This document shows, piece by piece, positions 38,748 through 45,894 of a DNA stretch of 64,000 nt. This stretch comes from Candidatus Yanofskyibacteriota bacterium (GTDB lineage: Bacteria; Patescibacteria; Paceibacteria; 2-02-FULL-40-12; IGHO2-12-FULL-4). Position 1 is the first letter of the stretch. Each line of letters opens with the position of its first letter. The DNA is taken from contig JACPNK010000002.1 in assembly GCA_016185525.1 (NCBI GenBank), forward strand, positions 1 to 64,000, given 5' to 3'. Below the pieces are notes generated by a model. That model searched no databases and was not told the DNA's origin. It was given only the letters and a program-made list of their open reading frames with translations. A program made the position numbers and the translations under genes.

Positions 38748-39053
38748 ATGTTACAAGATCTTCAGCAAAGAGTTACTGAACTAGAAAAACATCTTGAAGG
38801 AATGACGTCAAATTGGAATCTTTCAATGTCGAGCCATACTGTTACCCAAGGTAGGTTGCGAGCAAAGGAAGAGCAGTTTGAACTTCTTTCTAAAGAGCTG
38901 GAGAGAGTTAACTATCATGCGGCAGAGTTAAGAGGCCAACTGAATTTAGCAAACAAAAGAGAAGAAGATTTAAAACAAGAAATCAGGGAACTTAAGAATA
39001 GATATGACGAGCTGGTTGATAAATTGTTGGACAGGGTGAATGTTGCCGGGTAA
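38748..39053 (+). CDS. Small coiled-coil protein 4 (101 aa)
   Basis: A continuous helical protein with heptad-like spacing (LQDLQQRVTELEKHLEG; LLSKELERVNYHAAELRGQL; LKQEIRELKNRYDELVDKLL). It has its own promoter, a GAGGAG ribosome binding site and a terminator, the same organisation as the three small coiled-coil genes at 16-17 kb, though its sequence is different. It is probably a structural or scaffold protein; no domain was recognised. Confidence 0.7.
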   Translation: MLQDLQQRVTELEKHLEGMTSNWNLSMSSHTVTQGRLRAKEEQFELLSKELERVNYHAAELRGQLNLANKREEDLKQEIRELKNRYDELVDKLLDRVNVAG

Positions 39054-39065
39054 GAATTGTGTTAT

Positions 39066-39099
39066 AAAGTGCGCTTTGACTGGACGCACTTTTTATTTT
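39066..39099 (+). terminator. Intrinsic terminator
   Basis: AAAGTGCG, an 11-nt loop, CGCACTTTTTATTTT. Confidence 0.88.
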
Positions 39100-39125
39100 G
39101 CGCAAATTGTTCTAAGCTTTGACTG

Positions 39126-40406
39126 ATGTTCAGAGAAAATAAAGTGTTGGAAAAATTACTTAATTTTGGTCGAAGGATTATTCCAAAGAAATTTTTTAAA
39201 GCCGGACAGCCGGTTTATCATTGGGGACTGGCTTGGGCGGGGGCTTTAATTTACGGTTTCCCTTCGCGCTCAATGAAGGTTGTCGGAGTAACGGGGACTA
39301 AGGGCAAATCAACGACAGTTTTTTTGATTGCTAAAATTTTTGAAGAAGCGGGATTGCCGGTGGCTATGATTGGCTCGTTGGGATACAAAATCAAAGAAAA
39401 AGAGTGGCCCAATACTTTGAAGATGACTATGCCCGGCAGACTCAAGATTCAGCAGTTTTTATATCGGGCAAAAAATGCCGGTTGTAAATATGTGGTCTTG
39501 GAGATTACCTCCGAGGGCATAAAACAAAAAAGACATCTGGGAATTAAATTTGATTCGGCGGTCTTGACCAATATCTACAAAGAACACATTGAAAACCACG
39601 GTTCTTTTGAGAACTATGTCAGGGCCAAGGAACGGCTTTTTAAAAAAACAAAACTCACTCACATTCTTAATGAAGATGAACCATTACTTGAAAGGTTTAA
39701 AAAGTTCAAGTCAAACAAAAAAATTTTGTATGGCTGGCATGACTGGGAGAAGTTGGGCTTGTCCACCGAGTTGAAGGGGGATTTTAACAAATACAATATT
39801 CTGGCGGCGATAGCAGTGGCTGAAAACTATGGAATCAGTCTGGATGTTATAAAAAAAGCTTTGGCAAAAGTTCACTTAATTCCCGGAAGGATGGAGTTTG
39901 TGGATGCCGGCCAGCCTTTCAAAGTCGTGGTTGACTACGCTCATACGCCTGATAGTTTAGATATGGTTTATGATACTTTGAAAAAAGACTTGTCGCCAAA
40001 CGGCAGATTGATTTGCGTGCTCGGGGCGGCGGGTGGCGGCAGGGACAAATGGAAGAGGCCGGAGTTTGGCAGAATTGCGGCAAAGTATTGCGATGAAATT
40101 GTTTTAACTAATGAAGACCCTTATGATGAAAATCCGCTTGAAATTGTAAAACAAATTGAAAGCGGATTTTCAAAAAATCCAAATGACCCGCCTACGCCGA
40201 GGCTTCAGCGGGCAGGCAAAATCCAAATGACAAAATATGAAAAAATTTTGGATCGAAAAGAGGCGATTAAAAAAGCCTTGACTTCAGCCAAAGAAGGTGA
40301 TACCGTCGTGATAACGGGCAAGGGGTCAGAAACCTCCATGGCGGTTGCCGGAGGCCAAAAGATTTCTTGGTCCGATAAGGAAGTGGTGGAAGAACTTTTA
40401 AAATAA
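39126..40406 (+). CDS. murE: Mur ligase, MurE-like
   Basis: Adds the third amino acid to UDP-MurNAc-dipeptide. The ATP-binding motif is GVTGTKGKSTT, followed by EITSEGIKQKRHLGIKFD, NIYKEHIENHGSFENY, VVDYAHTPDSLDMVY, LGAAGGGRDKWKRPEFG and LTNEDPYDENPLEI. At 426 aa it lacks most of the usual N-terminal domain (normal MurE is about 490 aa). The DNPR substrate motif of diaminopimelate enzymes reads EDPYDEN, so the amino acid added is uncertain. A short GC-rich insert with flanking direct repeats is translated at about residues 350-369. Confidence 0.87.
   Translation: MFRENKVLEKLLNFGRRIIPKKFFKAGQPVYHWGLAWAGALIYGFPSRSMKVVGVTGTKGKSTTVFLIAKIFEEAGLPVAMIGSLGYKIKEKEWPNTLKMTMPGRLKIQQFLYRAKNAGCKYVVLEITSEGIKQKRHLGIKFDSAVLTNIYKEHIENHGSFENYVRAKERLFKKTKLTHILNEDEPLLERFKKFKSNKKILYGWHDWEKLGLSTELKGDFNKYNILAAIAVAENYGISLDVIKKALAKVHLIPGRMEFVDAGQPFKVVVDYAHTPDSLDMVYDTLKKDLSPNGRLICVLGAAGGGRDKWKRPEFGRIAAKYCDEIVLTNEDPYDENPLEIVKQIESGFSKNPNDPPTPRLQRAGKIQMTKYEKILDRKEAIKKALTSAKEGDTVVITGKGSETSMAVAGGQKISWSDKEVVEELLK
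40174..40231. repeat. GC-rich insert flanked by 14-bp direct repeats inside murE
   Basis: AAAATCCAAATGAC occurs at 40174-40187 and 40218-40231. The 30 nt between (40188-40217) are GC-rich and contain partial inverted pairs (CCGC/GCGG). It looks like a duplication created by insertion, and the reading frame stays open across it. Confidence 0.75.
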
Positions 40407-40421
40407 AAAAGGAGAAAAAAG

Positions 40422-40805
40422 ATGGAAGGTTTTTTGGTGTTTCTTTTATTTTTGGGACTATTTGTGAACTTTGTGATTTTAGTGAAGGCGGCTGTCGGGG
40501 ACGATGATGTTTATAATTTAGTTTTTTCGTTTTTAGGCATTATTTTTTTAGCCATCGTTTTGGTCAAAGCTCCTTTCAGTGGAGAGCCGTCTAAGGAGAT
40601 ACACAACGGCGTTTACGAGGTTTCTTTTATTCAGGAAAGAGGCCCAGACGTGGTTTTGGGTCTTGAGGGTAAGGAAAACAAAACAGAAAGAAATTTAAGA
40701 GTTTATATTTTCCCCAAAGACGCATTTTCCGGGGAGATAAAAAAAGAATCAAAACAACTGAGAGTTTCCGAGACCGGCGATTTCAGAAAACTAGTTTTGG
40801 AGTAA
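40422..40805 (+). CDS. Small membrane protein (127 aa), unrecognised
   Basis: Two N-terminal transmembrane segments (about residues 3-23, VFLLFLGLFVNFVILV, and 32-50, YNLVFSFLGIIFLAIVLV) are followed by a soluble C-terminal domain with beta-strand character (GVYEVSFIQERGPDVVLGL). A GGAG ribosome binding site lies at 40410-40413. It starts 16 nt after murE, so a shared transcript is likely. No family was recognised. Confidence 0.65.
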   Translation: MEGFLVFLLFLGLFVNFVILVKAAVGDDDVYNLVFSFLGIIFLAIVLVKAPFSGEPSKEIHNGVYEVSFIQERGPDVVLGLEGKENKTERNLRVYIFPKDAFSGEIKKESKQLRVSETGDFRKLVLE

Positions 40806-40830
40806 GCGGGCTAAAAACCCGCCTTTTGTT
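40806..40830 (+). terminator. Intrinsic terminator
   Basis: GCGGG, a short loop, CCCGC, then CTTTTGTTTG. Confidence 0.78.
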
Positions 40831-40898
40831 TGCAAAATTTTTTCAATCTGTTAACTTATTTTCATTAAGTCGGACCTTAAAAAACTAGGAGCGGCTGT

Positions 40899-41402
40899 TT
40901 GGAGACAGAGACAATTCCGGTTTTTGTTTTTTTGGATGAGAATATTGCGAATATGGATGAAAAAATTCTGGAATTTTTTCAAGAAGAAACCGATGAAAAG
41001 TTTGATTTTTTCACCTTGTTTTTCCCGCCCTTTCCGATAAAGACAAAGCCCAGCGGTAAGAAAAAGGGCAATAAGGACTATCAGGTAATGCAACTTGCCA
41101 GACAAAGCCTCTTTTCCAACAAGCATATCTTGAAATGTTTGTTTCAGGATGCTAAACCAAGATTTGTGTTTTTAACAAGAGACCGTGATTTTTTAGAAGA
41201 TGTTATGAAAGAGAAAAAAGAAGACAACCAGCAAATTGGCGGGATAATCATGCCCGCAGAAAATAAAGTTTTATTTATTGAAAAAGAATTATCCATCCCG
41301 CTTTCTATTGTTTGGGTTAAACACGGGCAAAACGTTGGAAGCAGGGCAATGTCGACGGCCGTATCGCAAACGCTAAAAAACTTTCTAGTCAAACATTCTT
41401 AA
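40899..41402 (+). CDS. Hypothetical protein, possibly PIN/DUF5615-like (167 aa)
   Basis: A TTG start supported by AGGAG 7 nt upstream. The first strand, VFVFLDENIANMDEKI, and the later FVFLTRDRDFLEDVM together resemble the acidic motifs of DUF5615/Mut7-C PIN-like nucleases. A Pro/Lys-rich loop (FPPFPIKTKPSGKKKGNKDY) lies between. The match is by eye and rests on few residues, so the nuclease role is tentative. It is a single-gene unit with a good terminator. Confidence 0.55.
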   Translation: METETIPVFVFLDENIANMDEKILEFFQEETDEKFDFFTLFFPPFPIKTKPSGKKKGNKDYQVMQLARQSLFSNKHILKCLFQDAKPRFVFLTRDRDFLEDVMKEKKEDNQQIGGIIMPAENKVLFIEKELSIPLSIVWVKHGQNVGSRAMSTAVSQTLKNFLVKHS

Positions 41403-41431
41403 TCCCGCCATTTTCGGGATTTTGTTTTTTG
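41401..41431 (+). terminator. Intrinsic terminator
   Basis: AATCCCG, a 7-nt loop, CGGGATTTTGTTTTTT, overlapping the stop codon. Confidence 0.88.
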
Positions 41432-41485
41432 TGTAAATTTAGTATTATTTATCAAGAGGATTACCCGCACAAATAACCGGATACC

Positions 41486-41938
41486 ATGCCATCAATAAAA
41501 CAAAAGTTATTGGACAGATCGGAAAACCTTGAACCCAAGGGGTTGTCTTGGATTTTGGTTGTTTTGCTTTTAATCTTACTGTCGGTCGCAATTACCTATT
41601 TTGGCGCCAGCAGCCCGGACTCTTTTTCATCATCAGCCAGTCCCGGAGTTTCCAGCCGGCCGCCCCGCAGTTACTCCGTGTTTTACAGCGGGGGGGTTTT
41701 TAGTCCTACCAACCTAAGGATTCACCAAGGCGATTCTGTTCAGTTTCAAAACAAAAGCTTTTTTCCGATAAAAGTGGCATCGCAGGACTCTTCCAGAAGT
41801 TCTGAAAACTTGGGTTTTCAAACGAGCAAAGAAATTCTTCCCAACCAGGAGTTTTCATATATTTTTCAGTCTGCCGGTATTTTCAATTACTACAACGAAA
41901 GAAATCCGAATGAGGCGGGTACAATCATAATTAAGTAG
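41486..41938 (+). CDS. Membrane-anchored cupredoxin-like protein
   Basis: A 150-aa protein with one transmembrane helix (about 20-40) and an outward-facing cupredoxin-type beta-sandwich: FYSGGVFSPTNLRIHQGDSVQFQNKS (read in parts), LPNQEFSYIFQSAGIFNYY and NEAGTIIIK. The usual copper ligands (His, Cys, His, Met) are not present at the expected places, so copper binding is unlikely and the fold may serve binding or structure. Two membrane genes follow closely. Confidence 0.75.
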   Translation: MPSIKQKLLDRSENLEPKGLSWILVVLLLILLSVAITYFGASSPDSFSSSASPGVSSRPPRSYSVFYSGGVFSPTNLRIHQGDSVQFQNKSFFPIKVASQDSSRSSENLGFQTSKEILPNQEFSYIFQSAGIFNYYNERNPNEAGTIIIK

Positions 41939-41948
41939 TAAACCAACT

Positions 41949-42245
41949 ATGAAAAACCCCTTAACTCTCAAAGTGGAGTCATCGCTGGGCATAGTTCTTT
42001 TAGCTTGCCTCGCGTTGTTTTTTATCTCCTTCTTTTTTATTGTCATGAAAAATTTTAACTTGGATGTGGATGCGGAGATTTTACAGGCTAGCAACATAAA
42101 AAGAATTAAAGTAGTTTCCGGGCCGGAGAGGGAACTCATAGACGGTTGGTTGAAAGGTAACACCTCGGTGATTATTTTACCTGAAAGTGAAAGTAAATAC
42201 CGGTATATTTTGCACAAATATCCCGATAAACCTTGGGCTAAATGA
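41949..42245 (+). CDS. Small single-pass membrane protein (98 aa)
   Basis: One transmembrane helix (about 13-34, IVLLACLALFFISFFFIVM) is followed by a small domain (ILQASNIKRIKVVSGPEREL). It starts 11 nt after the cupredoxin-like gene and overlaps the presenilin-like gene by ATGA, so the three are probably one operon. It could be a partner of the intramembrane protease; no family was recognised. Confidence 0.65.
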   Translation: MKNPLTLKVESSLGIVLLACLALFFISFFFIVMKNFNLDVDAEILQASNIKRIKVVSGPERELIDGWLKGNTSVIILPESESKYRYILHKYPDKPWAK

Positions 42246-43060
42246 TTCTAAAGGGTTTAATTTTATTTGCATCAGCGCAGATTTTGGGGCTTTTAACGGC
42301 CCAGCGTTATTTGTCTGCTTTGCAGTCTGCCAATTTGTCTCTTCCCGGTTTGAAGTTTTCTTTCTGGGATATTTTTGTTTCTTCCGCGATACTTTTGATT
42401 TTTATTTTTTTTGTTTTCAGGCAAGGCAGGCCAAGCCGGATTTTTTTTAAAATTTTTCTTTGGCTGGTTATTTTTAGCGGTTCGCAGATAGTTTTTTCTG
42501 TTTTTCTTTCACCGACAGTTGCCTTGATTGTGTTTGTTTTGTTTTTGATCTTAGTTTTAGCGATACCTAGAGTTGCGATTCAAAATTTGGCTGTGATTTT
42601 AGGCATTACTGGCATTAGTTCTATGCTGGGCCTTAGCCTCACACCCATGACGGCGGTTATACTTTTAGCTTTGTTTTCCGTTTATGACATTATTGCCGTG
42701 TATTTTACCGGACATATGATAAAAATGGCCGAGAATATGATCCAGTCAAAGGCAATTTTTGGGCTAATCATTCCAAACAAGTTTTCAGATTTTAAAGAAA
42801 AAACTGGGAAGATGAGGCTGGGAGAACAATTCATGATCTTGGGAAGCGGGGATGTGGCCCTGCCTTTAATTTTAGTTTCCTCACTTGTCAGGGTTTCTTT
42901 GTCGCAGGCTTGGCTAGTGGCGGGTTTTGCTGTTGTTGGTTTTGTCGTTACCCATCTTTTATTTGCAAATCAAAAAGAAAGAAGGCCGATGGCCGCTTTG
43001 CCGCCCATTGCGGCAATGTCAATTTTAGGATATTTGATTACCAACTTTTTTATATGGTGA
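42242..43060 (+). CDS. Presenilin/signal-peptide-peptidase-like aspartyl protease
   Basis: A polytopic protein of 272 aa with about eight to nine helices. It shows the intramembrane aspartyl protease motifs: a Tyr-Asp pair in LFSVYDIIAVY, a Gly-x-Gly-Asp in LGSGDVALPL, and a PAL-like ALPPIA near the C-terminus. These resemble archaeal presenilin homologues (PSH). It would cleave single-pass membrane proteins within the bilayer. The preceding small membrane protein overlaps it by 4 nt. The structured repeat at 43075 follows. Confidence 0.85.
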   Translation: MILKGLILFASAQILGLLTAQRYLSALQSANLSLPGLKFSFWDIFVSSAILLIFIFFVFRQGRPSRIFFKIFLWLVIFSGSQIVFSVFLSPTVALIVFVLFLILVLAIPRVAIQNLAVILGITGISSMLGLSLTPMTAVILLALFSVYDIIAVYFTGHMIKMAENMIQSKAIFGLIIPNKFSDFKEKTGKMRLGEQFMILGSGDVALPLILVSSLVRVSLSQAWLVAGFAVVGFVVTHLLFANQKERRPMAALPPIAAMSILGYLITNFFIW

Positions 43061-43074
43061 CTTACCAAAGCACA

Positions 43075-43222
43075 GCAGATACAGTCTTTGAGGTCGCTGT
43101 GAGCCTGCGGTTTGCTTGGTTGGCTGGAGTATAATTATTCTGTAACTCCAGCCAAAACCCAGACGAACAGCGAGTGAGTCTGCCGCTGGAGCAGACGAAG
43201 GTACCGAAAAGACTGTATCCGC
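43075..43222 (+). repeat. Structured repeat, copy 5 (B-type)
   Basis: P1: GCAGATACAGTCTTT (43075-43089) with AAAGACTGTATCCGC (43208-43222). P2: TCGCTGT/ACAGCGA. P3: GGCTGGAGT/ACTCCAGCC. P4: GTCTGC-CGCTGGA-GCAGAC, followed by GAAGGTACCGAAAAG. In the sense orientation, it ends 23 nt before the start codon of the beta-CASP nuclease gene. It aligns end to end with the uvrB-side copy in reverse complement. Confidence 0.9.
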
Positions 43223-43245
43223 GAAGCTTTGCTGGGACAGCTTTT

Positions 43246-44628
43246 ATGAAAATAACTTTTTTTGGCGGGGCAATGTCGGTGACGGGAGCAAATTATTTGC
43301 TTGATTTCGGCTCCAAAAAAATTTTAGTTGACTGCGGGCTTTTTCAAGGTTCAAAATACGCGGAAGAGTTGAACTACTCTGATTTTAAATACGATCCCAA
43401 GACGATTGACTTTGTTTTTTTGACCCACAGCCACACTGACCACATCGGCAGACTTCCCAAACTTTACAGGGAGGGTTTTAGGGGCAAGGTTTTTACCACC
43501 AAACCGACAAAAGATTTGATGGCAAGGGCTTTTCCTGATAATTGGAGGCTGGTGGCCGAAGAAGCTAAAAAAGACAACCATGAACCTCTTTACGAAATTG
43601 AAGATATTGAGGCGGTAATGGAACTGGTCGAGGGCGTTGATTATTACCAGAGGATTAAGATATCAGAAGATGTTGCCGTTACTTTTTTAAACGCCGGCCA
43701 CATTCTTGGTTCGGCAATAATTTGTTTTGATTATAAAGAAAGCGGCGAAACCGAGAAGATTTATTTTAGCGGTGACTTGGGCAATTCGCCTTCACTTCTT
43801 TTGCCGGATAAAGATTTTGTCAAAGATGCCGGCTATGTAGTGACCGAGTCGGCTTACGGAAGCAGAGTCCACGAAGATGTTGACCAAAGAAGTAAAGTTT
43901 TCAGAGAGGTTGTTGAGCATGTTATTCATAGCGGCGGCACTCTGATGATTCCGTCATTTGCCATTGAAAGGACGCAGGAGATGCTTTTTGAAATAAACAA
44001 ACTTTTGAATACCGGTGTTATTCCCCAACTGCCGGTTTTTATTGACAGTCCTTTGGCGGCTAAAATGACCGAAGTTTACGCTCAATACCCGGATTATTTA
44101 AAAAAAGAAGCGCACCAGTTCGGAAAAAATATTTTTAACTTTCCGAGTCTGCGCTACACCGAAACTACAGCGGATTCAAAAAACATAAACGACGTGCCGT
44201 CGCCAAAAATTATCATTGCCGGTTCGGGGATGTCAAACGGCGGCCGAATTTTGCATCATGAACGAAGATATCTTTCCGACCCGAACAGCGCTATTGTTTT
44301 TGTCGGCTACCAAGTTGAAGGCAGTTTGGGCCGGAAAATTTTGGACAGTTCGACGGGCTCACTACGAGTCGGCCAGACGGAAGTCAAAATTTTCGGAGAA
44401 AATATCCCGGTCCGCTGTTTGGTCAAGGGTATTGGCGGTTACTCCGCTCATGCCGACCAATTGGCGCTGACCGAATGGGTTCGCAGGGCCAATCAGGCAA
44501 AGAAACTCAAGAAAGTTTTTGTAGTTCAAGGCGAAGAAAGCTCGGCTAAAGCGCTGACAGAAATTATCAAAAGCCGAGTTCATGTTGACACGATTGTGCC
44601 TATACCCGAAGAAGAGTTTGAATTATAA
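43246..44628 (+). CDS. MBL-fold beta-CASP ribonuclease
   Basis: A metallo-beta-lactamase with a beta-CASP insertion, the CPSF73/YSH1-type RNA endonuclease or exonuclease. Of 460 aa, it has the zinc motif THSHTDHIGRL, NAGHILGSA, YFSGDLGN, the beta-CASP motifs PSFAIERTQE and SGMSNGGRILHH, and the final GYSAHADQ. The ATG at 43246 (MKITFFGGAMSVTGANY) fits the family; 24 extra codons upstream come from the structured repeat. It is probably involved in RNA maturation or decay. Confidence 0.92.
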   Translation: MKITFFGGAMSVTGANYLLDFGSKKILVDCGLFQGSKYAEELNYSDFKYDPKTIDFVFLTHSHTDHIGRLPKLYREGFRGKVFTTKPTKDLMARAFPDNWRLVAEEAKKDNHEPLYEIEDIEAVMELVEGVDYYQRIKISEDVAVTFLNAGHILGSAIICFDYKESGETEKIYFSGDLGNSPSLLLPDKDFVKDAGYVVTESAYGSRVHEDVDQRSKVFREVVEHVIHSGGTLMIPSFAIERTQEMLFEINKLLNTGVIPQLPVFIDSPLAAKMTEVYAQYPDYLKKEAHQFGKNIFNFPSLRYTETTADSKNINDVPSPKIIIAGSGMSNGGRILHHERRYLSDPNSAIVFVGYQVEGSLGRKILDSSTGSLRVGQTEVKIFGENIPVRCLVKGIGGYSAHADQLALTEWVRRANQAKKLKKVFVVQGEESSAKALTEIIKSRVHVDTIVPIPEEEFEL

Positions 44629-44684
44629 ACTAAACTGTGTTATTGTTCTAATCGCATACTCGTTAAGTTAAAAAGGGGAAACTT

Positions 44685-45017
44685 TTGAATAAGTTTAGAG
44701 AAGTTTTTTTTAGTGGTTTGTTTGTGGCCGTTGTGTTGGTGACCATCTGGTTTCTTGGGCCAGGAAGCACGAGAATTAACTTTCGTTACGGGTATTATAT
44801 AAGAGGGCTTAAAGAAAAAACTGTGGTTGTTCTTGCTTATAACCCGGAATTAGTCAGCTCATTTAGTTTTCATTATTCGACGACTGACGACATGGTATCT
44901 CCTGAAATCTTGTTTATTTTCAAAGATAAAGAAACTTTTACTCAAGCCGGGCTTATGTTACAAACAGCAGTTAATGACATAGAAAAAGTAACCTCGTCTT
45001 CTCGGTCTTCTCGTTAA
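44685..45017 (+). CDS. Small membrane-anchored protein (110 aa), unrecognised
   Basis: A TTG start supported by GGGGAAAC just upstream. One hydrophobic helix (about 9-24, FSGLFVAVVLVTIWFLG) is followed by a short beta-rich domain (VVVLAYNPELVSSFSFHYST). It ends in a Ser-rich tail (SSSRSSR). No family was recognised. Confidence 0.55.
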   Translation: MNKFREVFFSGLFVAVVLVTIWFLGPGSTRINFRYGYYIRGLKEKTVVVLAYNPELVSSFSFHYSTTDDMVSPEILFIFKDKETFTQAGLMLQTAVNDIEKVTSSSRSSR

Positions 45018-45040
45018 TTCCCCTGTGGGGAATTTTTATT
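45016..45040 (+). terminator. Intrinsic terminator
   Basis: AATTCCCC-TGT-GGGGAATTTTTATT, overlapping the stop codon. Confidence 0.88.
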
Positions 45041-45070
45041 GTTTGATTTTTAAAAAGTTGTTATTATTGT

Positions 45071-45105
45071 CTTAATACTTAATACTTAATACTTAATACT
45101 TAACA
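45071..45105 (+). repeat. Five-fold 7-bp tandem repeat upstream of the LOG gene
   Basis: Units of CTTAATA (the last CTTAACA) from 45071 to 45105, ending 2 nt before the start codon at 45107. It occupies the place of a leader and ribosome binding site. Confidence 0.85.
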
Positions 45106-45106
45106 T

Positions 45107-45721
45107 ATGCTTTATAAATTCGTAGTGTCAGGTTCGGCGGATATCGGGGAATGCGCGGTCGGAGGAAAAGACTGTGGTATTTGCTCGCCGGACGTCCAAA
45201 TAAAAAGTGAGGAAATAGGCCGTGAGATAGTCCGGCAGGGCGGTATTTTGATTACCGGCGCCACTACCGGCGCGCCATATGCGGCGGCAAAAGGCGCCAA
45301 AGAAGAAGGCGGCGTCAGTGTCGGCATTTCACCGGCGGCGACTTATGCCGAACATGTCAAATCATACCGTCTGCCGACCGACTATTTTGATTTTATAATT
45401 TATACCGGTTTCAATTACTCCGGGCGCAACTTGATTCTTACCAAATCAGCCGATGCGGTCATCATATCCTGCGGCGGATTCGGCACGCTTAATGAATTTA
45501 CCATTGCTTTGGAGGATAACAAACCAATCGGCATTTTAGTTGGCAGCGGCGGCGCTACCGATGAAATCGCCCGTCTCTTGGAAAATATCAAAGACCCGCA
45601 CAAACATGGCAAGGGCAGGGTTGTTTTCAGCGAAAGCCCGAAAGAACTTGTTTCAAAACTCGTAGAGTTGATAGAAAAAGAGTACAAAATTTCAAAAGCG
45701 CCAAAACATACAGGAGAGTGA
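45107..45721 (+). CDS. LOG-family protein (phosphoribohydrolase-like)
   Basis: A 204-aa Rossmann-fold protein of the LOG/TIGR00725 group, some of which cleave nucleoside monophosphates to bases (the cytokinin-activating LOG enzymes). Motifs: GGILITGATTGAPYAAAKGA, TGFNYSGRNLILTKSADA and CGGFGTLNEFTIALE, a variant of the PGGxGTxxE motif with Cys for Pro. An unusual Cys pair, CAVGGKDCGIC, near the N-terminus might bind metal. The substrate is not known. Confidence 0.85.
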   Translation: MLYKFVVSGSADIGECAVGGKDCGICSPDVQIKSEEIGREIVRQGGILITGATTGAPYAAAKGAKEEGGVSVGISPAATYAEHVKSYRLPTDYFDFIIYTGFNYSGRNLILTKSADAVIISCGGFGTLNEFTIALEDNKPIGILVGSGGATDEIARLLENIKDPHKHGKGRVVFSESPKELVSKLVELIEKEYKISKAPKHTGE

Positions 45722-45724
45722 CCG

Positions 45725-45745
45725 TCCTGAGGACAGTCCTCCGGA
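45725..45745. repeat. Palindrome sharing its core with the cyclophilin-gene palindrome
   Basis: TCCTGAGGACAGTCCTCCGG is 20/21 identical to the centre of the palindrome at 12108-12150. It lies 4 nt after the LOG stop. Confidence 0.75.
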
Positions 45746-45848
45746 TTACTTCTTCTAATTACGTTTCCGATTATCAGGCTTCGTTGACTGCCCAACCTCG
45801 GTTTTCAATTTCGGCAGCCAAGAGACCCATGGATTTCTACGAGTTACG

Positions 45849-45875
45849 TTAGCACTCTTGACACGAGAGTGCTAA
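45849..45875 (+). promoter_or_regulatory. CIRCE operator (HrcA site) upstream of lon
   Basis: TTAGCACTC-N9-GAGTGCTAA, a perfect match to the CIRCE heat-shock operator. The 9-nt spacer contains TTGACA (45858-45863), a -35 box whose -10, TAAAAT, lies 16 nt later at 45880-45885. Bound HrcA would therefore block the promoter. The start codon is at 45895, so the transcript is nearly leaderless. Confidence 0.93.
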
Positions 45876-45894
45876 TTGTTAAAATAGAACCATT

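Noticed and set aside
43174..43245. 24-codon N-terminal extension of the beta-CASP nuclease
   Set aside because: These codons lie in the structured repeat; MKITFFGG at 43246 matches the usual start.
45746..45848. Riboswitch or leader peptide upstream of lon
   Set aside because: The promoter inside the CIRCE element starts transcription after this stretch, and no conserved fold was recognised.
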